Position numbers and translations under genes: made by a program. A DNA stretch of 64,000 nucleotides from Diplolepis rosae (Eukaryota > Arthropoda > Insecta > Hymenoptera > Diplolepididae). Shown here piece after piece: positions 48,801-58,656 of the stretch. Location of the stretch: assembly GCA_030998225.1 (NCBI GenBank), contig JAPYXD010000704.1, positions 5,766,001 through 5,830,000 on the forward strand, read 5' to 3'. The notes below the pieces were generated by a model. It was not told the origin of the DNA. It saw only the letters and a program-made list of their open reading frames with translations, and searched no databases. Position 1 is the first letter of the stretch. Each line of letters begins with the position of its first letter.

Positions 48801-49376
48801 TCAAAAATTACTTTTCAAAAACATTGAAAATAGTTTTATATTCTGCATTTTCTTCAGATAACCTCAGGCTGATGAACTCGATTTGTTTTTGCACTCCACA
48901 AAATTATTTCAAAGCCCGATGTTTTAAAGTGATTCTTTCAAAAGTTATACATATATCATGACAATATGAAAACTATAAGTTTAGGATAAATAGTTGTAAT
49001 TTCCTCCTATAATGAGTCCTTTTCAAAATGAAAATACTAATTCTAGATACTTTAGTTGAAAAAATAAAACGTATTAAATTATCTCCATAAAACCTCATTT
49101 ATGAAAAAAAGTCACGAATGCATTGTAACAAAGAATTATAATGAACAACACGCCTGCTCTCATTATTACCTTGTAACCTGCTTCTGAAAGAGCAAGAGCT
49201 ATCTGTAGTCCTATACAGGTGTCACAACTGGTCACCAGAACGTGTCTCTTGCTGCGCATCTCGAACTCTTCGTCTGTGTTTCGCGACTGTCTCATCAAAT
49301 AAGCAAGAAGGGCTGCAACTATGGAGCAAATTGCTAAAATTTGCAGAGCCAGAACGGCTCCAGTTTCGACATCCAT
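33724..49376 (-). CDS. SDR9C-like short-chain dehydrogenase/reductase, probable pseudoenzyme (5 coding exons)
   Basis: Coding exons are 49376-49170, 37060-36829, 34727-34575, 34429-34222 and 33880-33724 (TAA stop). Every junction has GT-AG and matching phase, giving 318 residues, usual for SDR9C proteins. Residues 7-28 form a hydrophobic N-terminal segment, as in membrane-anchored retinol/hydroxysteroid/BDH1-type members. The Rossmann start is at residues 46-60, followed by VFAG (70-73), GLW (147-149), the retained helix Asn at 178, and the region matching YSASK at 221-225. The key residues are altered: TGxxxGxG reads TSCDTCIG (49-56), NNAG reads HTGG (153-156), catalytic Tyr is Phe221 and Lys is Arg225. 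The known family reduces or oxidises steroids, retinoids or hydroxybutyrate with NAD(P). These substitutions predict little or no catalysis, which is inference. The gene is distant from its neighbours and its first coding intron is 12 kb of transposons. The fold is secure; the orthologue (CG8888-type BDH1-like or shroud-like) is not assigned. Confidence 0.85.
34222..34429 (-). CDS. SDR coding exon 4 (active-site exon)
   Basis: Entry follows a TTCCAAG acceptor. Exit is at GTGAGA, just before an in-frame TGA that would otherwise end the protein. The exon carries RIILLGDSDAS, the place of the NVSS catalytic-Ser strand, then VAFSASRKAVEG where active SDRs have AYSASK, and VLLKPPPV, where the family has the PG motif. 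Use of the GTGAGA donor is preferred because it joins in phase to exon 5; a shorter protein ending at TGA 34216-34218 remains possible. Confidence 0.82.
34575..34727 (-). CDS. SDR coding exon 3
   Basis: The exon is 153 bp between a TATTTAAG acceptor and a GTAATT donor, entering and leaving with split glycine codons. It encodes GLWAVVHTGG, where the family has GLWGLVNNAG, and then the helix with RHNL, which retains the structural Asn of the SDR tetrad (residue 178). Confidence 0.88.
34728..36828 (-). other. SDR intron between exons 2 and 3
   Basis: A 2.1-kb intron. At 35135-35200 a short segment (CCTTTATTATGTCC...GTTTCAGC) resembles the outer foldback arms at 43660-43690, so it is a fragment of that family. 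The rest is unrecognised. Confidence 0.6.
36829..37060 (-). CDS. SDR coding exon 2
   Basis: The acceptor is TTCTTGGCAG and the donor GTAAGG. The exon is 232 bp, entering in phase 0 and leaving with one base. It encodes residues 70-146, including VFAG after beta-2 and the acidic stretch LELDPTRED (residues 120-128) that aligns with the LDVT region before helix 4. The composition is clearly GC-richer than the introns around it. Confidence 0.88.
38429..39615 (+). mobile_element. AGGTAAAAGC element, long copy; pogo-like by inference
   Basis: The ends AGGTAAAAGCATCAATAGCC and inverse are flanked by TA (38427-38428 and 39616-39617), as in the Tc1/mariner/pogo group. Between them is a Lys/Glu-rich frame (38860-39110), heptad-like when a frameshift in a poly-A run is allowed for: KKEAALEKKQEQQEKREATL. 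A later frame (39350-39510) contains QLAPEHYLMKRIIKM and YSDLTQLWTF. Charged tails of this kind occur in pogo/Tigger (CENP-B-like) transposases. The DDE core is absent. Confidence 0.75.
40108..40504 (+). repeat. Tandem ~180-200-bp units in the left foldback arm
   Basis: Units begin at about 40108, 40311 and 40492; the third is split by the inner element and resumes at 43100. Each reads GAAATGCAAATG... through CATTCAATTGT... to GACTTTACCGACCGCCGT. The inverse set lies at 46500-46880. Confidence 0.8.
40505..43099. mobile_element. Inner foldback element, ~560-bp arms, AAAT target duplication
   Basis: The termini are GGGTCAGAATTTCTGAAACG and inverse. The arms 40505-41065 and 42540-43099 are near-identical inverted copies ending near CTTTTCACATAGCACGAAGC. 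AAAT is at 40501-40504 and 43100-43103. Sister tandem units (for example at 40110) show the uninterrupted site GCAAATGTGTAA. The interior carries the short AGGTAAAAGC copy and an AAT microsatellite (42027-42060). Translations of the arms mirror each other and are not genes. Confidence 0.93.
41242..41899 (-). mobile_element. AGGTAAAAGC element, short copy, inverted
   Basis: It has the same TIRs as 38429-39615 in opposite orientation. It lacks the Lys/Glu-rich segment but keeps the frame (41509-41279, minus) with QLAPEHYLMKRIIKM and a C-terminal SASHLERLIQKIE. The right end carries a doubled TIR core (GTCCGGCTATTGG twice). Right flank TA is intact; the left flank is GA. Confidence 0.8.
43767..44280. 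mobile_element. Palindromic element in the outer loop, 1
   Basis: GAATTATGTCGAATTTACAA at the left and its inverse at 44257-44277 begin ~155-bp arms. A 21-base poly-A run lies at the base of the right arm (44109-44129). Confidence 0.75.
44317..45668. mobile_element. TA-flanked element with GGCGCCAATTT-type ends
   Basis: The ends TAGGGGAGTAGCGGCGAAAT and inverse (allowing small differences) are flanked by TA at 44315-44316 and 45669-45670. The interior repeats the end words (AAATTGGCGCA, GTAAATTGACGCA) several times. No ORF of use; a 1.35-kb non-autonomous element of the Tc1/mariner-like TA class is likely. Confidence 0.8.
45702..45952. mobile_element. Small TIR element in the outer loop, 3
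   Basis: CATTCAAAAGGGCGTAACCC and GGGTTACGCCCTTTTAAATG are inverted, extending to GAAGAGTAGA/TCCACTCTTC. About 250 bp, no coding. Confidence 0.75.
47160..47590. other. Intron DNA between foldback nest and mariner fragment
   Basis: Nothing is recognised. Confidence 0.4.
47600..47950 (+). pseudogene. Mariner 5' end and N-terminal transposase fragment
   Basis: From ATG 47747 the frame encodes MEKSGFRVLIKHYFLRGK, KETEEKLAEYYKESDPSHG and the GMVHKWFTEFRCG to ERPGRLKEVT linker, then breaks at about 47950. It is the same family as 13556-13850 and 14770-15463 and supplies the N-terminal part missing there. Confidence 0.85.
48120..48624. mobile_element. Foldback element, ~230-bp arms
   Basis: TTCAATACATATTCTAAGAG and inverse begin arms that also share GTAACAATTACTGTAGGTCA. 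Neighbouring sequence to 48710 has a relative in opposite orientation at 57910-58100, so the mobile unit may be larger than the palindrome. Confidence 0.75.
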
Positions 49377-49397
49377 CTTGCCAGGATACAATCAAGT
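49170..49397 (-). CDS. SDR coding exon 1 (start exon)
   Basis: The exon begins after a TTTTCAG acceptor (CAG at 49398-49400), so at least one further 5' non-coding exon lies upstream, unidentified. The first ATG is at 49376; upstream codons in this frame contain no ATG. It encodes the membrane segment and the first beta-alpha unit of the Rossmann fold and ends in AAG followed by GTAATA, phase 0. Confidence 0.85.
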
Positions 49398-50505
49398 CTG
49401 AAAATATATAATAAAAATGAACAAAAATATTCGAATATATATATATTACTATGAAAATGTGGATTTTAAATACTATTACTTATCATAATTTCGATTGAGA
49501 ATAATAATTCTAGCTACAAACTATTAATTTGAGACTGGAGTTTTAATAGTGTCGGGGAGTAGTTTGTTATAAATAATGAATCTCCTGACAAAGTTGAAGC
49601 TCAAGTTACTTTTGTAGTAACGTAGTCAGAAAGGAAATATCTGTTACAGCAATGTAACTTTTTTCTAATTTATCAATGTCTTCAATTTTATTCTCCTACT
49701 CAAAAAATTGGATTAAATTTGACTGGAAAACTCAATTTGATACATATTACGATTAGATTTGATAAGAATTTTATTAAATTTAAACGTACTTTTCGTTCTT
49801 TCGTATCAAATTTAATGGAATTTTACAGCAGTGTCACTCTGAAATTACATGCAGTTTTATTTATTTATTTCTTGAAGTTATTCCAATTGGTAACTGCAAC
49901 GAGTTACCTTTCAGTTTTTTCATTTGTAACTTCTAAACATCGTGAATTATGATTCTTGCAATGTGTTTTCAGTGCTTGAAAATGCTTTCATCAAAATTTT
50001 GATGCATCTTTAAGTAGAAAAGGAAGTTTATGGCGAGGCGACATAATAAACTAGATTTTAGTATACTTGAACTTTCTTAAAGTATTTTAGAGCCGTAAAA
50101 TTGGGAAGAAGCATTTACGAAAGATTACTGAACGTTTTCCTGGCTTAGAATCTCTGAATAATCCAATTTAACATTTAACTTACAAAATAATAAGAACAAA
50201 TTAATAAACTATAGCGACAACATAAAATTGTGAGGATTCTACTTAGAATAACTTTCTTTTAAACTGTTTTCCAAGTTATTTAAGATTAAATTTTGATTTT
50301 ATTTATTGACTGTTTTCTGAAATTGCTTCAATATTTGTATTTAATGAATACATTCAAAATAAAAAAGATACTTGAATTTATTTAACTTTCCATAATTTTG
50401 AGACGATGTATAATTTATTAGAGTCCAATAAAATGTTCCACCCAAGTAAAACGAATGGAAATCAACTAATTCCCTTGTATTCTTTTTTGCTGCCAGTAAA
50501 GACCT
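49398..50505. other. Unannotated DNA upstream of SDR coding exon 1
   Basis: This is likely intron between an unidentified 5' non-coding exon and the start exon. No feature is seen. Confidence 0.4.
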
Positions 50506-50509
50506 TTAA

Positions 50510-50748
50510 CACTAGAACTACCAAGACCGTCATTTTGGCGGTTTTCAAATTTCATGCTTAAAAATTGGATATAATTTATGTAATTGTTTTAGAATTTTAT
50601 TGTGACTTTTAATAAAATATAAGAACAGTTAATTATTACTATTCAATTTCCCCTCACCGACTTTAACACTAGAACTACCAAGGGCGGTCAAAATGACTTG
50701 TTTGACATAGTAGAAGTAGGTATACCTCGATCGTCGGTAGTTCTAGTG
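50510..50748. mobile_element. TTAA-flanked MITE(s) with CACTAGAACTACC ends
   Basis: CACTAGAACTACCAAG occurs at 50510 and 50667 and its inverse ends at 50748. TTAA lies at 50506-50509, 50663-50666 and 50749-50752. The end motif and TTAA target fit piggyBac-type MITEs. The 82-bp inner piece alone is a complete TIR pair. Confidence 0.75.
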
Positions 50749-50752
50749 TTAA

Positions 50753-52965
50753 TTACTCTCGAGCGGTCACAGTGCTTCGTAAGTAGTGAGGAAAAGTTGT
50801 AGAAAACCGTAAAAAATTAATCTGCAAACCAAGGATGCGTTGAATAAATTTTAACTCAAATTATCAGACGCTTAGAATAAAACCTTTAATATCTTCTTAA
50901 TTAAATATAAACGCACTCCAGTAGAAAATAAGTCTAAGTAATATAAGAAATGGTTTTTTTCGAATTTATATATTCTGAATTTTCATAAGATGCAGATTTA
51001 GCATTTTATGTTGTCATAATAAGTTTTTTAATGTGTAAATGTAGTTCTAGCTTTGTTACTTTTGTTTTATTTTACATTGAGCTATCCCTTCATAAATTTC
51101 CTTTTTAAATGCCTATAAACTTTTACAGAAAAATATATAATATCATCTGAAAGAACTTTATTACAAAGTAAAATCGTTATTTACTAACTTTAAATTATCT
51201 GGAAAAATATAATAACATTACATAAATATAAATTTGTTTACATAATCATAATACTTTTGTAAATAACTCGTGAAGTATGGAATAATATGAGGTGAAAATT
51301 TGTTATTTTGTTTTGAAACTCACGACAATGAGTCCTTGTTACACTTTTTAGACACCAAATCATAGGCAAGCTTCTCATTGATGGGTCTTGCGTTTGCGTG
51401 TAGAAAGGTGTGCGAAAGGTGGAAAGAATGCGTTTTCTCGTGAAAAGTGAACGGCCCAACATATTTTTTGCTTCGACGCTGAAGGAATCACTTGCCTTTC
51501 TAAAATATCTAGACTTTCTGCGAAGTAGTCAATGGTCACGCCTGATTTCTCAATTACGTGTGCTTCATACTTTATTAATACAATCCAAAAATTGTTTTCA
51601 GTGCAATTCAAAACCGGATTAGTTACTCGAGAGCAAAAGTAGGGAAAGTTGTATCACAGTTCCTATGTAAACTAATTATCCCAGAGTATAAATGAATCCA
51701 TGGGAAACAACTGTTTTTATAAATATATTTTGAATGCTCACCCCGTAATAATCGATTTTTCATCATTTGAATTGATGAATGCAATAATATATACAAAGTG
51801 CAACGAAATCAACAACTCGTTCGCAGAAAAAAAATGTTTTATGAGTTTTTAATTATCATTTGGTCTAAAGTGTATGATATATATTTACTTAGCATAAAAT
51901 TCCTTTGAATTACATGTTATCATTTTATAATAATGTGGAGGGCAAGGTTGGTTACATTTTTTCCACTTATTTTGATGGATGATGATTGGAGTGCTAGTTA
52001 GTTATAGTAGTCTGGAAACTTTAGTATTTGAGGAATTTCAGTCGTAATTCCAGAATTTCAGTGGCTCAGTAGGGAATTGAAGCACCAATGCTAAAGGCTT
52101 TGAGCTCACTGTTTGGGAGGATTTTATCTTTTAAAAGAGAATGAGAGACGCGCTGCCAACGATAGCAGGAGAGTACAAATTTCATTAGCGAGGTCCATTT
52201 TCCACAAGAATAATTTTCTTTCTCTCGGGCACTTTCCAATTTTGATTCTTCGTACACTTACTGGTAAATTTTCATCCAAAAATGTAGAAAAATGCATTTC
52301 TGACATTTTTTCTTTTAAATAGGTAATTAAATCAAAGTAATGCCAAAATATTTGAAAATACATCCTCAATGAAAGTAAATTTTTTTTCACTATATATACG
52401 CTTGGCAAAGCTATAAAAAAGGGCGAGTTAAACGCACAAATAAGCTCAACCAAGCTATATATATAGTAACATATATAACCTCGGGCAATTTTCTCTCAAA
52501 TGTAAATGTCAATATCTGTTACAAAAAATTAGTTAAAATTATATAATGTAAATTTGATAATTTCATTTAGATATAATTTTATGTTCTTAAAATATTCAAA
52601 ACCCTCAATACTTATATATTCAGACTGGCATATGAAGATGTTACGTATTTCAAAAAATTGCTCAAAGTATTCTATTCGAAAAGACAAATTTTTTACCTTC
52701 TTGCTCGATACCAAGAAATTTTGAAATGTAATTTTGTTTATAAATTTATATTTAATCCATATAATTTTCAAAATATTCAAAACCTTCATTCACATTGAAA
52801 TATTCAGAATGTCGTGTAAAAATGATACGCATTTCAAAATATAGTAATCAGAAAATTCTATTTATCAATTTTGCTTCGTACCAAAGATATATAAAGTGTG
52901 ATTTTATATACACATTTAAACACGATTTATGTATTTTTTGATATTCAAACCTTCTATTTACATTT
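50753..52965. other. Unannotated AT-rich DNA
   Basis: No supported gene. Short ORFs on both strands around 51400-51620 and 52070-52450 lack homology I can see. Confidence 0.4.
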
Positions 52966-53214
52966 ACACTGAGTTAACAGTTGCTTTGAATCGAAGAAAC
53001 ATTTCTTTGATATACGGTGAATGAAAAAATGTCTTTGATTTGAAGAAAGTTTTGTTGATTTAAAAAACTTTTCTTTAATGTAAACACATCAATTTCTTTG
53101 GATCAAAGACAATTTTTCTGAATTATCAAAACTTTCTTTAATTCAAAGAAATGTTTTCTCTGACCGTATATCTAAGAAATGTTCTTTGATTCAAAGAAAC
53201 TGTTTTCTGGGTGT
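52966..53214. mobile_element. Foldback MITE rich in TTCTTTGA words
   Basis: ACACTGAGTTAACAGTT and AACTGTTTTCTGGGTGT are the inverted ends, and the inner arms meet at ATACGGT/ACCGTAT. Arms contain many TTTCTTTGATT-type words, so they also pair locally. Confidence 0.7.
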
Positions 53215-53467
53215 ATACATCCAGTTCGTCATGTAAAAATTTTATTCCAAGAAAATATAAATTTTGAATCCTTTTCTTTACTGTATTTTTAATTTCAAGA
53301 AAAATGACGAATGAGGGCTCCGATCAGAGCCAAAACGTCTGATTGAATCGACTTCATCACTTATGGACCCTAAAGCTAATTTTTCCAAACAAACGTACCA
53401 GTATTATTGAAAATTAAGGGTAAACAACTTGCGCACCAACTTTTATTACATTTAATATACAAGTATA

Positions 53468-54397
53468 CATTGTGTCAAAAATCTACCAGGAATTGTTAAA
53501 TCAAACGCATAATTTTCATTCATTCATCAATATTTATTTTGTCGCTTTCAAAGTAGGTCCCATTTGATGCAAAACTCATATGCCAGCGATTTTTCCAGTC
53601 TTCGAAACACTTTTTGTAGACACTTTCCAGTATGGCCTTAAGCTCCTTCCACGAATTTTACTTTATGGCTTCAATCAAGTCAAAACGAGTACCCCAGAGC
53701 GGCAATTTTAGTTTCAGGAACAGAAAAAAGTCACACGAGGCCAGATCTAGTCGAGGATCTAGTGTATACGGTGGATAATTTATGGTATTTGTTGCGTTTT
53801 TGGCTTTGAATTCGGTCACAACTGTCGCTCCATGCGATGGTGCATTATCGTCGCGTAAGATCGACAAATTCTTTTTCCATAAATCTGTCCGTTTCTGACG
53901 AATTTTCTCACGTGAACGATTCGATACGGCCAAATAGTATTCTTTATTGACCGTATGTCCTCCATTCTGATGAATGTTGACCTGTTTGCATGTCAAACTC
54001 GTAGACCCATGTCCCGTCACTAGTTAGGATGCGTTCCATGAATGAGGGATTAGAATTGGTGTAATCTAGGATTTGTGAGCCAATGTTTTCGATAAAACTG
54101 ATTCAGCATAAGTCTTTTCCAACATTTTTAACAAGTCGGCACACGAAATTTCATTCGCAACACAAAATTTAAGGCAAACTCTTTGTTCAATAACTTCGTT
54201 CATTGTAAAGTTCATGAAGGACTAATAAAGTGTACTGATTCAACCAGTTGCTGTAAACAAACTGGTTGACAGATCGCGCTCATTGTTGACATAGTAATTA
54301 AGTACAGTGCTACCAACTTACGAGAAAAAAGTTTTTTTAAAAGGCATTAATGCGGGCCTCTCGAATTACAAATTCTCGGTACTTTTTTGACACAATT
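53468..54397 (-). mobile_element. Mariner, internally deleted, 930 bp
   Basis: Ends CATTGTGTCAAAAA... at the left and the inverse AATTGTGTC at the right are flanked by TA. Minus-strand coding includes the N-terminal QRVCLKFCVANEISCADLL, then after a deletion ILRDDNAPSHG, DLASCDFFLFLKLK and the C-terminal KKCFEDWKNRWH, with stops. The first catalytic Asp is missing. Confidence 0.85.
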
Positions 54398-54416
54398 TAT
54401 TATGCAGCAATTAATA

Positions 54417-55557
54417 TAACACTTTACTCAATAAGTTTCCGGTCTAACTAAGAAAAACACAGTTTTTTCGATAAATTCAACTTTATTTATCAACATTGTT
54501 TCCTTCAAGCGTAATACATTGATTTCGACGCTTCTCTAACTTTTCGATGCCTTTTTTGTAGAATGATTCGTCTTTGCTCTCAAAATAGGCCTCAGTTTCG
54601 GCAATCACTTCTTCATTGGAGCCAAATCTCTTTTCCAGGAGCATTTTTTTAGGTCAACAAAGAGTCATTAGTTGCTGGGGGCCAGATCTGGAGAATATGG
54701 TGGGTGAGGAAGCAATTCGAAGTTTAATTCATTCAATTTGACTATCGTTTTTTTGGACTTGTGGCACGGTGCATTGCTTGGTGGAACAGCACTTTTTTCT
54801 TCAGTTTTTTCTTGATTTCTGCGCTCAATCGATCCAATAATGCCATGTGAAAGTCGCTGTTAATGTTTTTACCTTTCTCAAAATAGTCGATAAACAAAAT
54901 ACCATGCGCGTCCCAAAATACGAATTCTATAATCTTGCCAGCTCACTGTTGACTTTTTAATCGCTTTGGACGGTTTTCACCAGAAATACTGACGCAAAAA
55001 ATCCTTTTTACCTCGCTTGAACAGCTCCAAACAGCGTTCTGAATCCTCGACGCGTTGATGTTTTTGGTCGGGAGTGAGCAAACGAGGTACCCACTTTGAA
55101 AACAACTTACGCATCTCCGAAGATTCGTGCAAAATTGTAAACACACTACCTTCTGATATCTCTAAGATGTCAGCTTTCTCAGGCAACTTTAATTTACGAT
55201 CGCCCAAAATTATTTTGTGGACTTTTGTTATGTTTGCCGGATCAACTGCTTATTTTGGGCGAGCAGAGTCCCCATAACGCTTATCCAGCCACTGCTTTGC
55301 TACAACGGTATTTTTTCCCATTAAAAAGCAATTTTTTATTAACACTCGAAACTCTTTTTTATCCATTGTTTTGAAAATGACAAAAGTTGCTTCACCAAAA
55401 CCTCTGTAACTTCTGATCTAAACGTCAGATTGTCATAAAATTTTGACACTTAACGTTTGAAGGTTGCTACTATCCACTACTATCCAGAAATCATGTGGAT
55501 TTGACAACAGTGGTGCCACCTATATGTCAGACCGGAAACTTATTGAGTGATGTGTTA
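54417..55557 (-). mobile_element. Mariner, second family, decayed
   Basis: TIRs of the form CTCAATAAGTTTCCGGTCT at the left and its inverse at the right. Minus-strand coding begins MDKKEFRVLIKN and gives ILEISEGSVFTILHESSEMR, KWVPRLLTPDQK, then frameshifted APCHKSKK and ELLPHPPYSPDLAPS. Parts of the helix-turn-helix linker and the first Asp region are lost. It lies 19 bp from the preceding mariner. Confidence 0.85.
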
Positions 55558-56331
55558 CACGATATATGAAATTTCAAAGCATTTCGAGAGGGTATTTTTA
55601 TAATTGAACTTATATTCAATATACATTCACTATAACTATAAATAATAATATAGTATTTGGTGTACAATGATGAATAATTCTTAGTTACGACAGAACTCAA
55701 TAAATTGATCACAGTTATCTCATGAAGTAAAAATTTAAAGTGAATGATCTCTGGATGAAAATTTAGAAATTCCACTTGAGTGCGCAAAAGATATGCATAA
55801 AGTCACGAATCATTTCAATTACTATCTGAATCTAGGCTATTCATTGATTTCAAATTGCAAAATGAATGCGGTGGCACTACTCGATGTGCATCATAATGAA
55901 GGTAGTACTTATAAGTGATATTTAATAGCATTGGAAGCGCATGGAGAGTAATTTATATTAATTACTTGTATTTGATATTCTGAGAACTGAATTCTACTGT
56001 AAGAAATTTTTATAAGTCTTGTTTATTATATTTTAATAAATTAATATATACGGCTGAGACAAATAAAAAAATATGAAAATATTAAGGATGTTATATAAGA
56101 TTATTTATGAAGATCAAATAATAATTTTTTTGCATAACGTCTAAATAAAACTGTTATTTGTATTGAACAGCAAGATTATATTAAAAAATTACATAATTTT
56201 ATGAAAGGAAACGAGTTTATTATTTACTCCAATATGAAATTAAATTTCTACTTACATTACCATATTTCAAAACTATTTTCAATTGATTTGTATGTCTTGA
56301 ATAATAAAAGAGACCCGCTCAATGTTTAATA
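55558..56331. other. Unannotated DNA
   Basis: Nothing is recognised. Confidence 0.45.
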
Positions 56332-56506
56332 ACACTGGTCAACAAAATATGACCTATGTGTTCATGGAATGAGATATATCATTTCCATAGTAGTTTTCTG
56401 TACTGAATCCAAATCTGGCCTCTGTTTTTTCCCAACACAGGAAACTACTCTGGAAATGATATATCTCATTCCATGAACACATAGGTCATATTCTGCTGAC
56501 CAGTGT
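56332..56506. mobile_element. Foldback MITE, 175 bp
   Basis: ACACTGGTCA...AAATATGACCTATGTGTTC and the inverse form ~60-bp arms, including GGAATGAGATATATCATTTC, with few mismatches around a ~55-bp loop. Confidence 0.85.
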
Positions 56507-57650
56507 AATATCTAATATAAAATATCTATAATTATATTAACCAATAAGTGTTTACTTCAATAACAAAATGCAATATTTTTATAATATATTTCAATCTGAA
56601 TTTGCTGCAAATGGAGTAAGCATTTTTAAGACTTAAAAATAAAATTATTGTCTTTTATTATAAATATTTATTCCATATGGGTGCTAATAGCGCTCAAATA
56701 TTGATAGATTGATTATCAACGTTAATTAACTTAGCTTTAAATGAACAGGTTATCTCATCAGCAAAGACACAGGCTAAAGCAATCTCACATGTATACACGT
56801 ATTACGCAGCATCTAAAGAATGTAGGCGAGTTGTACAGTTACCCGATCTCCAAACTTCATGAAGGTCAATTAAGGACTGTCCCATCTTTCTTCGTTTGTC
56901 TAGAGAAATCCTACCTACAATATTAGTACTGTCAAATTGGGGAAAATTAGGCTTTTTTGCTGAATTGGTAGGTGAGCATTAGATATGCTCAAGATCAAAA
57001 CCAGAAATTCGGGACCCTCTATCCTGTAGAATTTTTTACCATCCAAAATTCATTTTTAAATTTGTTTTCCACGAAAACGGTTACCTATACAAAAAAATTT
57101 GTGAGACAAAAGTTATAGAGGACTATATTTTTTACATTTAGTGTCATTGACCCACTGCACCAAGACAAAAATGCAAAAAGTAGAGGGCACCAAAGTTACC
57201 AAAAACTTATTTTTTACTTTTTCCTACCCAAAAATATTTGTTTACATTAATTGTGTAGATGGATAAGTTTATCAGCTTCAAAAAACCTAAAAAATTGATG
57301 TAGAAGTTTTTTTCCTGACTTAGAGCCAGCTCATTGGGAGGAATTTTCCGGGGTGTATTGAAAAGCGGTAGTTTCTTGCATTTTTCAACAGTGACTCAAT
57401 TATATTAATGATAGAAAATATAATTCTGTAGAACTTTTTTCTAACAAATTTTCCTGTACAACTAACCGTTTTTGCAGAAAAACAATTTGAAAATGAATTT
57501 TGGATTGCAAAAGATGCTAAAGGGGAAGAGTCCTGAATTTTTAGTTTCAAGCTTCTCTAATGCTCACATACTAATTCAGCAAAAGAAAAATCCTAATTTG
57601 TCTGTACAATATACTGAATTGAAATAATGAATACTGTTACTAATTATTTA
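56507..57650. other. Unannotated DNA
   Basis: No gene or repeat is recognised. Confidence 0.4.
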
Positions 57651-57659
57651 GTTGAGTTC

Positions 57660-57770
57660 GAAATTTTGTTAGAGGAGTCGACCGGCAATCGAAAGTCCTG
57701 GGCTCGATTCCCAGCGCAGTTGAAAGTGTCTTTTATCCACAGAAAGATTTTCATAATTCTTTAAAATTTG
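57660..57770 (+). repeat. tRNA-derived SINE-like repeat, copy 3 (partial)
   Basis: CGGCAATCGAAAGTCCTGGG is followed by GCTCGATTCCCAGC, an intact T arm/B box, and the CACAGAAAGATTTTCATAATTC tail seen in copies 1 and 2. The A-box half is missing. Confidence 0.65.
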
Positions 57771-57889
57771 AACTGCTACTAATATAACAAATGCAAAAAC
57801 AAAACATGTAATAAAAGGTTCAAACTTTTATTAATGAAATAAATGGTCGAAAACATTTTCAATTGATATGAATTTCCAATAAACTACAA

Positions 57890-58110
57890 TAAAGATAAAA
57901 ATGTGAATTTTCACAAATATTTAAAGAAGCTTTCAAATTTATGCAAAAATTCATCTTTAAGGATTATCATGTCTTTCCTAGGAAGCCTTTTGAAAATTTA
58001 ATTAATGACCACTTTGAAAACTGTTGAGGCTGTTATTTAATACATATTCTAAGAGAAAAATCTTCGCTAGACTGAGAAAAAAAAATGTCTTTTTAAGTAA
58101 CAATTATTTT
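57890..58110 (-). repeat. Relative of the 48600-48710 repeat, inverted
   Basis: AATACATATTCTAAGAGAAA and CCTAGGAAGCCTTTTGAAAA match 48600-48710 in opposite orientation with about 20% difference. Confidence 0.6.
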
Positions 58111-58312
58111 TAAAATAGAAAATAATTAATTTTGCCAATGGCTTCCTGAAACCCTTAAGTTAAGATCCCTTAACTGTAAAAAATTCTTATACATGTTTAA
58201 AAACTTAAAAGAAACTATAATAAATTATCTTATCAAATTATATCACAATTTCGCCACGGTCATCAATATATTTATGATTTGAAAAAATGTATTAAGGTAA
58301 ATCCTATACCCG

Positions 58313-58656
58313 TATCGAATAAAGTATTTCATTGGTATATTTATTGAATAAAAATTTATTGGATTACAATAAATTGCATTAGTATTGAACAAGAAATTTA
58401 TTCACTTTCGTATTCCATAAACTTCTTATGCAACATAAATCAAATTTATTCAGACCAAATAAATTTCTGGATTCATTGCTTGCAAATTCTAGCCGTCTGC
58501 ACTTGCAGTATGAACGACCGAAGGAATAAAAATGGAGGTAAAACAAAGAAAAATGTGTTTAGCTCATTGATTTTAATTTCGCAATATGGGATTCCATAAT
58601 AGCCGTCTCTCTAAATTTTAAATCGGTTAATATGTCAATAAAATACTTTATTCGAT
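58313..58656. mobile_element. Small TIR element
   Basis: TATCGAATAAAGTATTT and AAATACTTTATTCGATA are perfect inverted ends, with looser pairing inward. No ORF. Confidence 0.6.

Larger units (their letters stand above)
37061..49169 (-). other. SDR first coding intron, 12.1 kb, transposon-filled
   Basis: The intron is defined by GTAATA (49169) and GGCAG (37062). It contains the two AGGTAAAAGC elements, the nested foldback complex, a mariner fragment and a palindromic element. 37061-38426 and 48640-49169 show nothing further of note, apart from a repeat shared with 57890-58100. Confidence 0.8.

Noticed and set aside
51238..52453. Several 70-110-aa ORFs on both strands
   Set aside because: They have no recognisable domains, no supporting splice sites and overlap each other; they look like chance frames.
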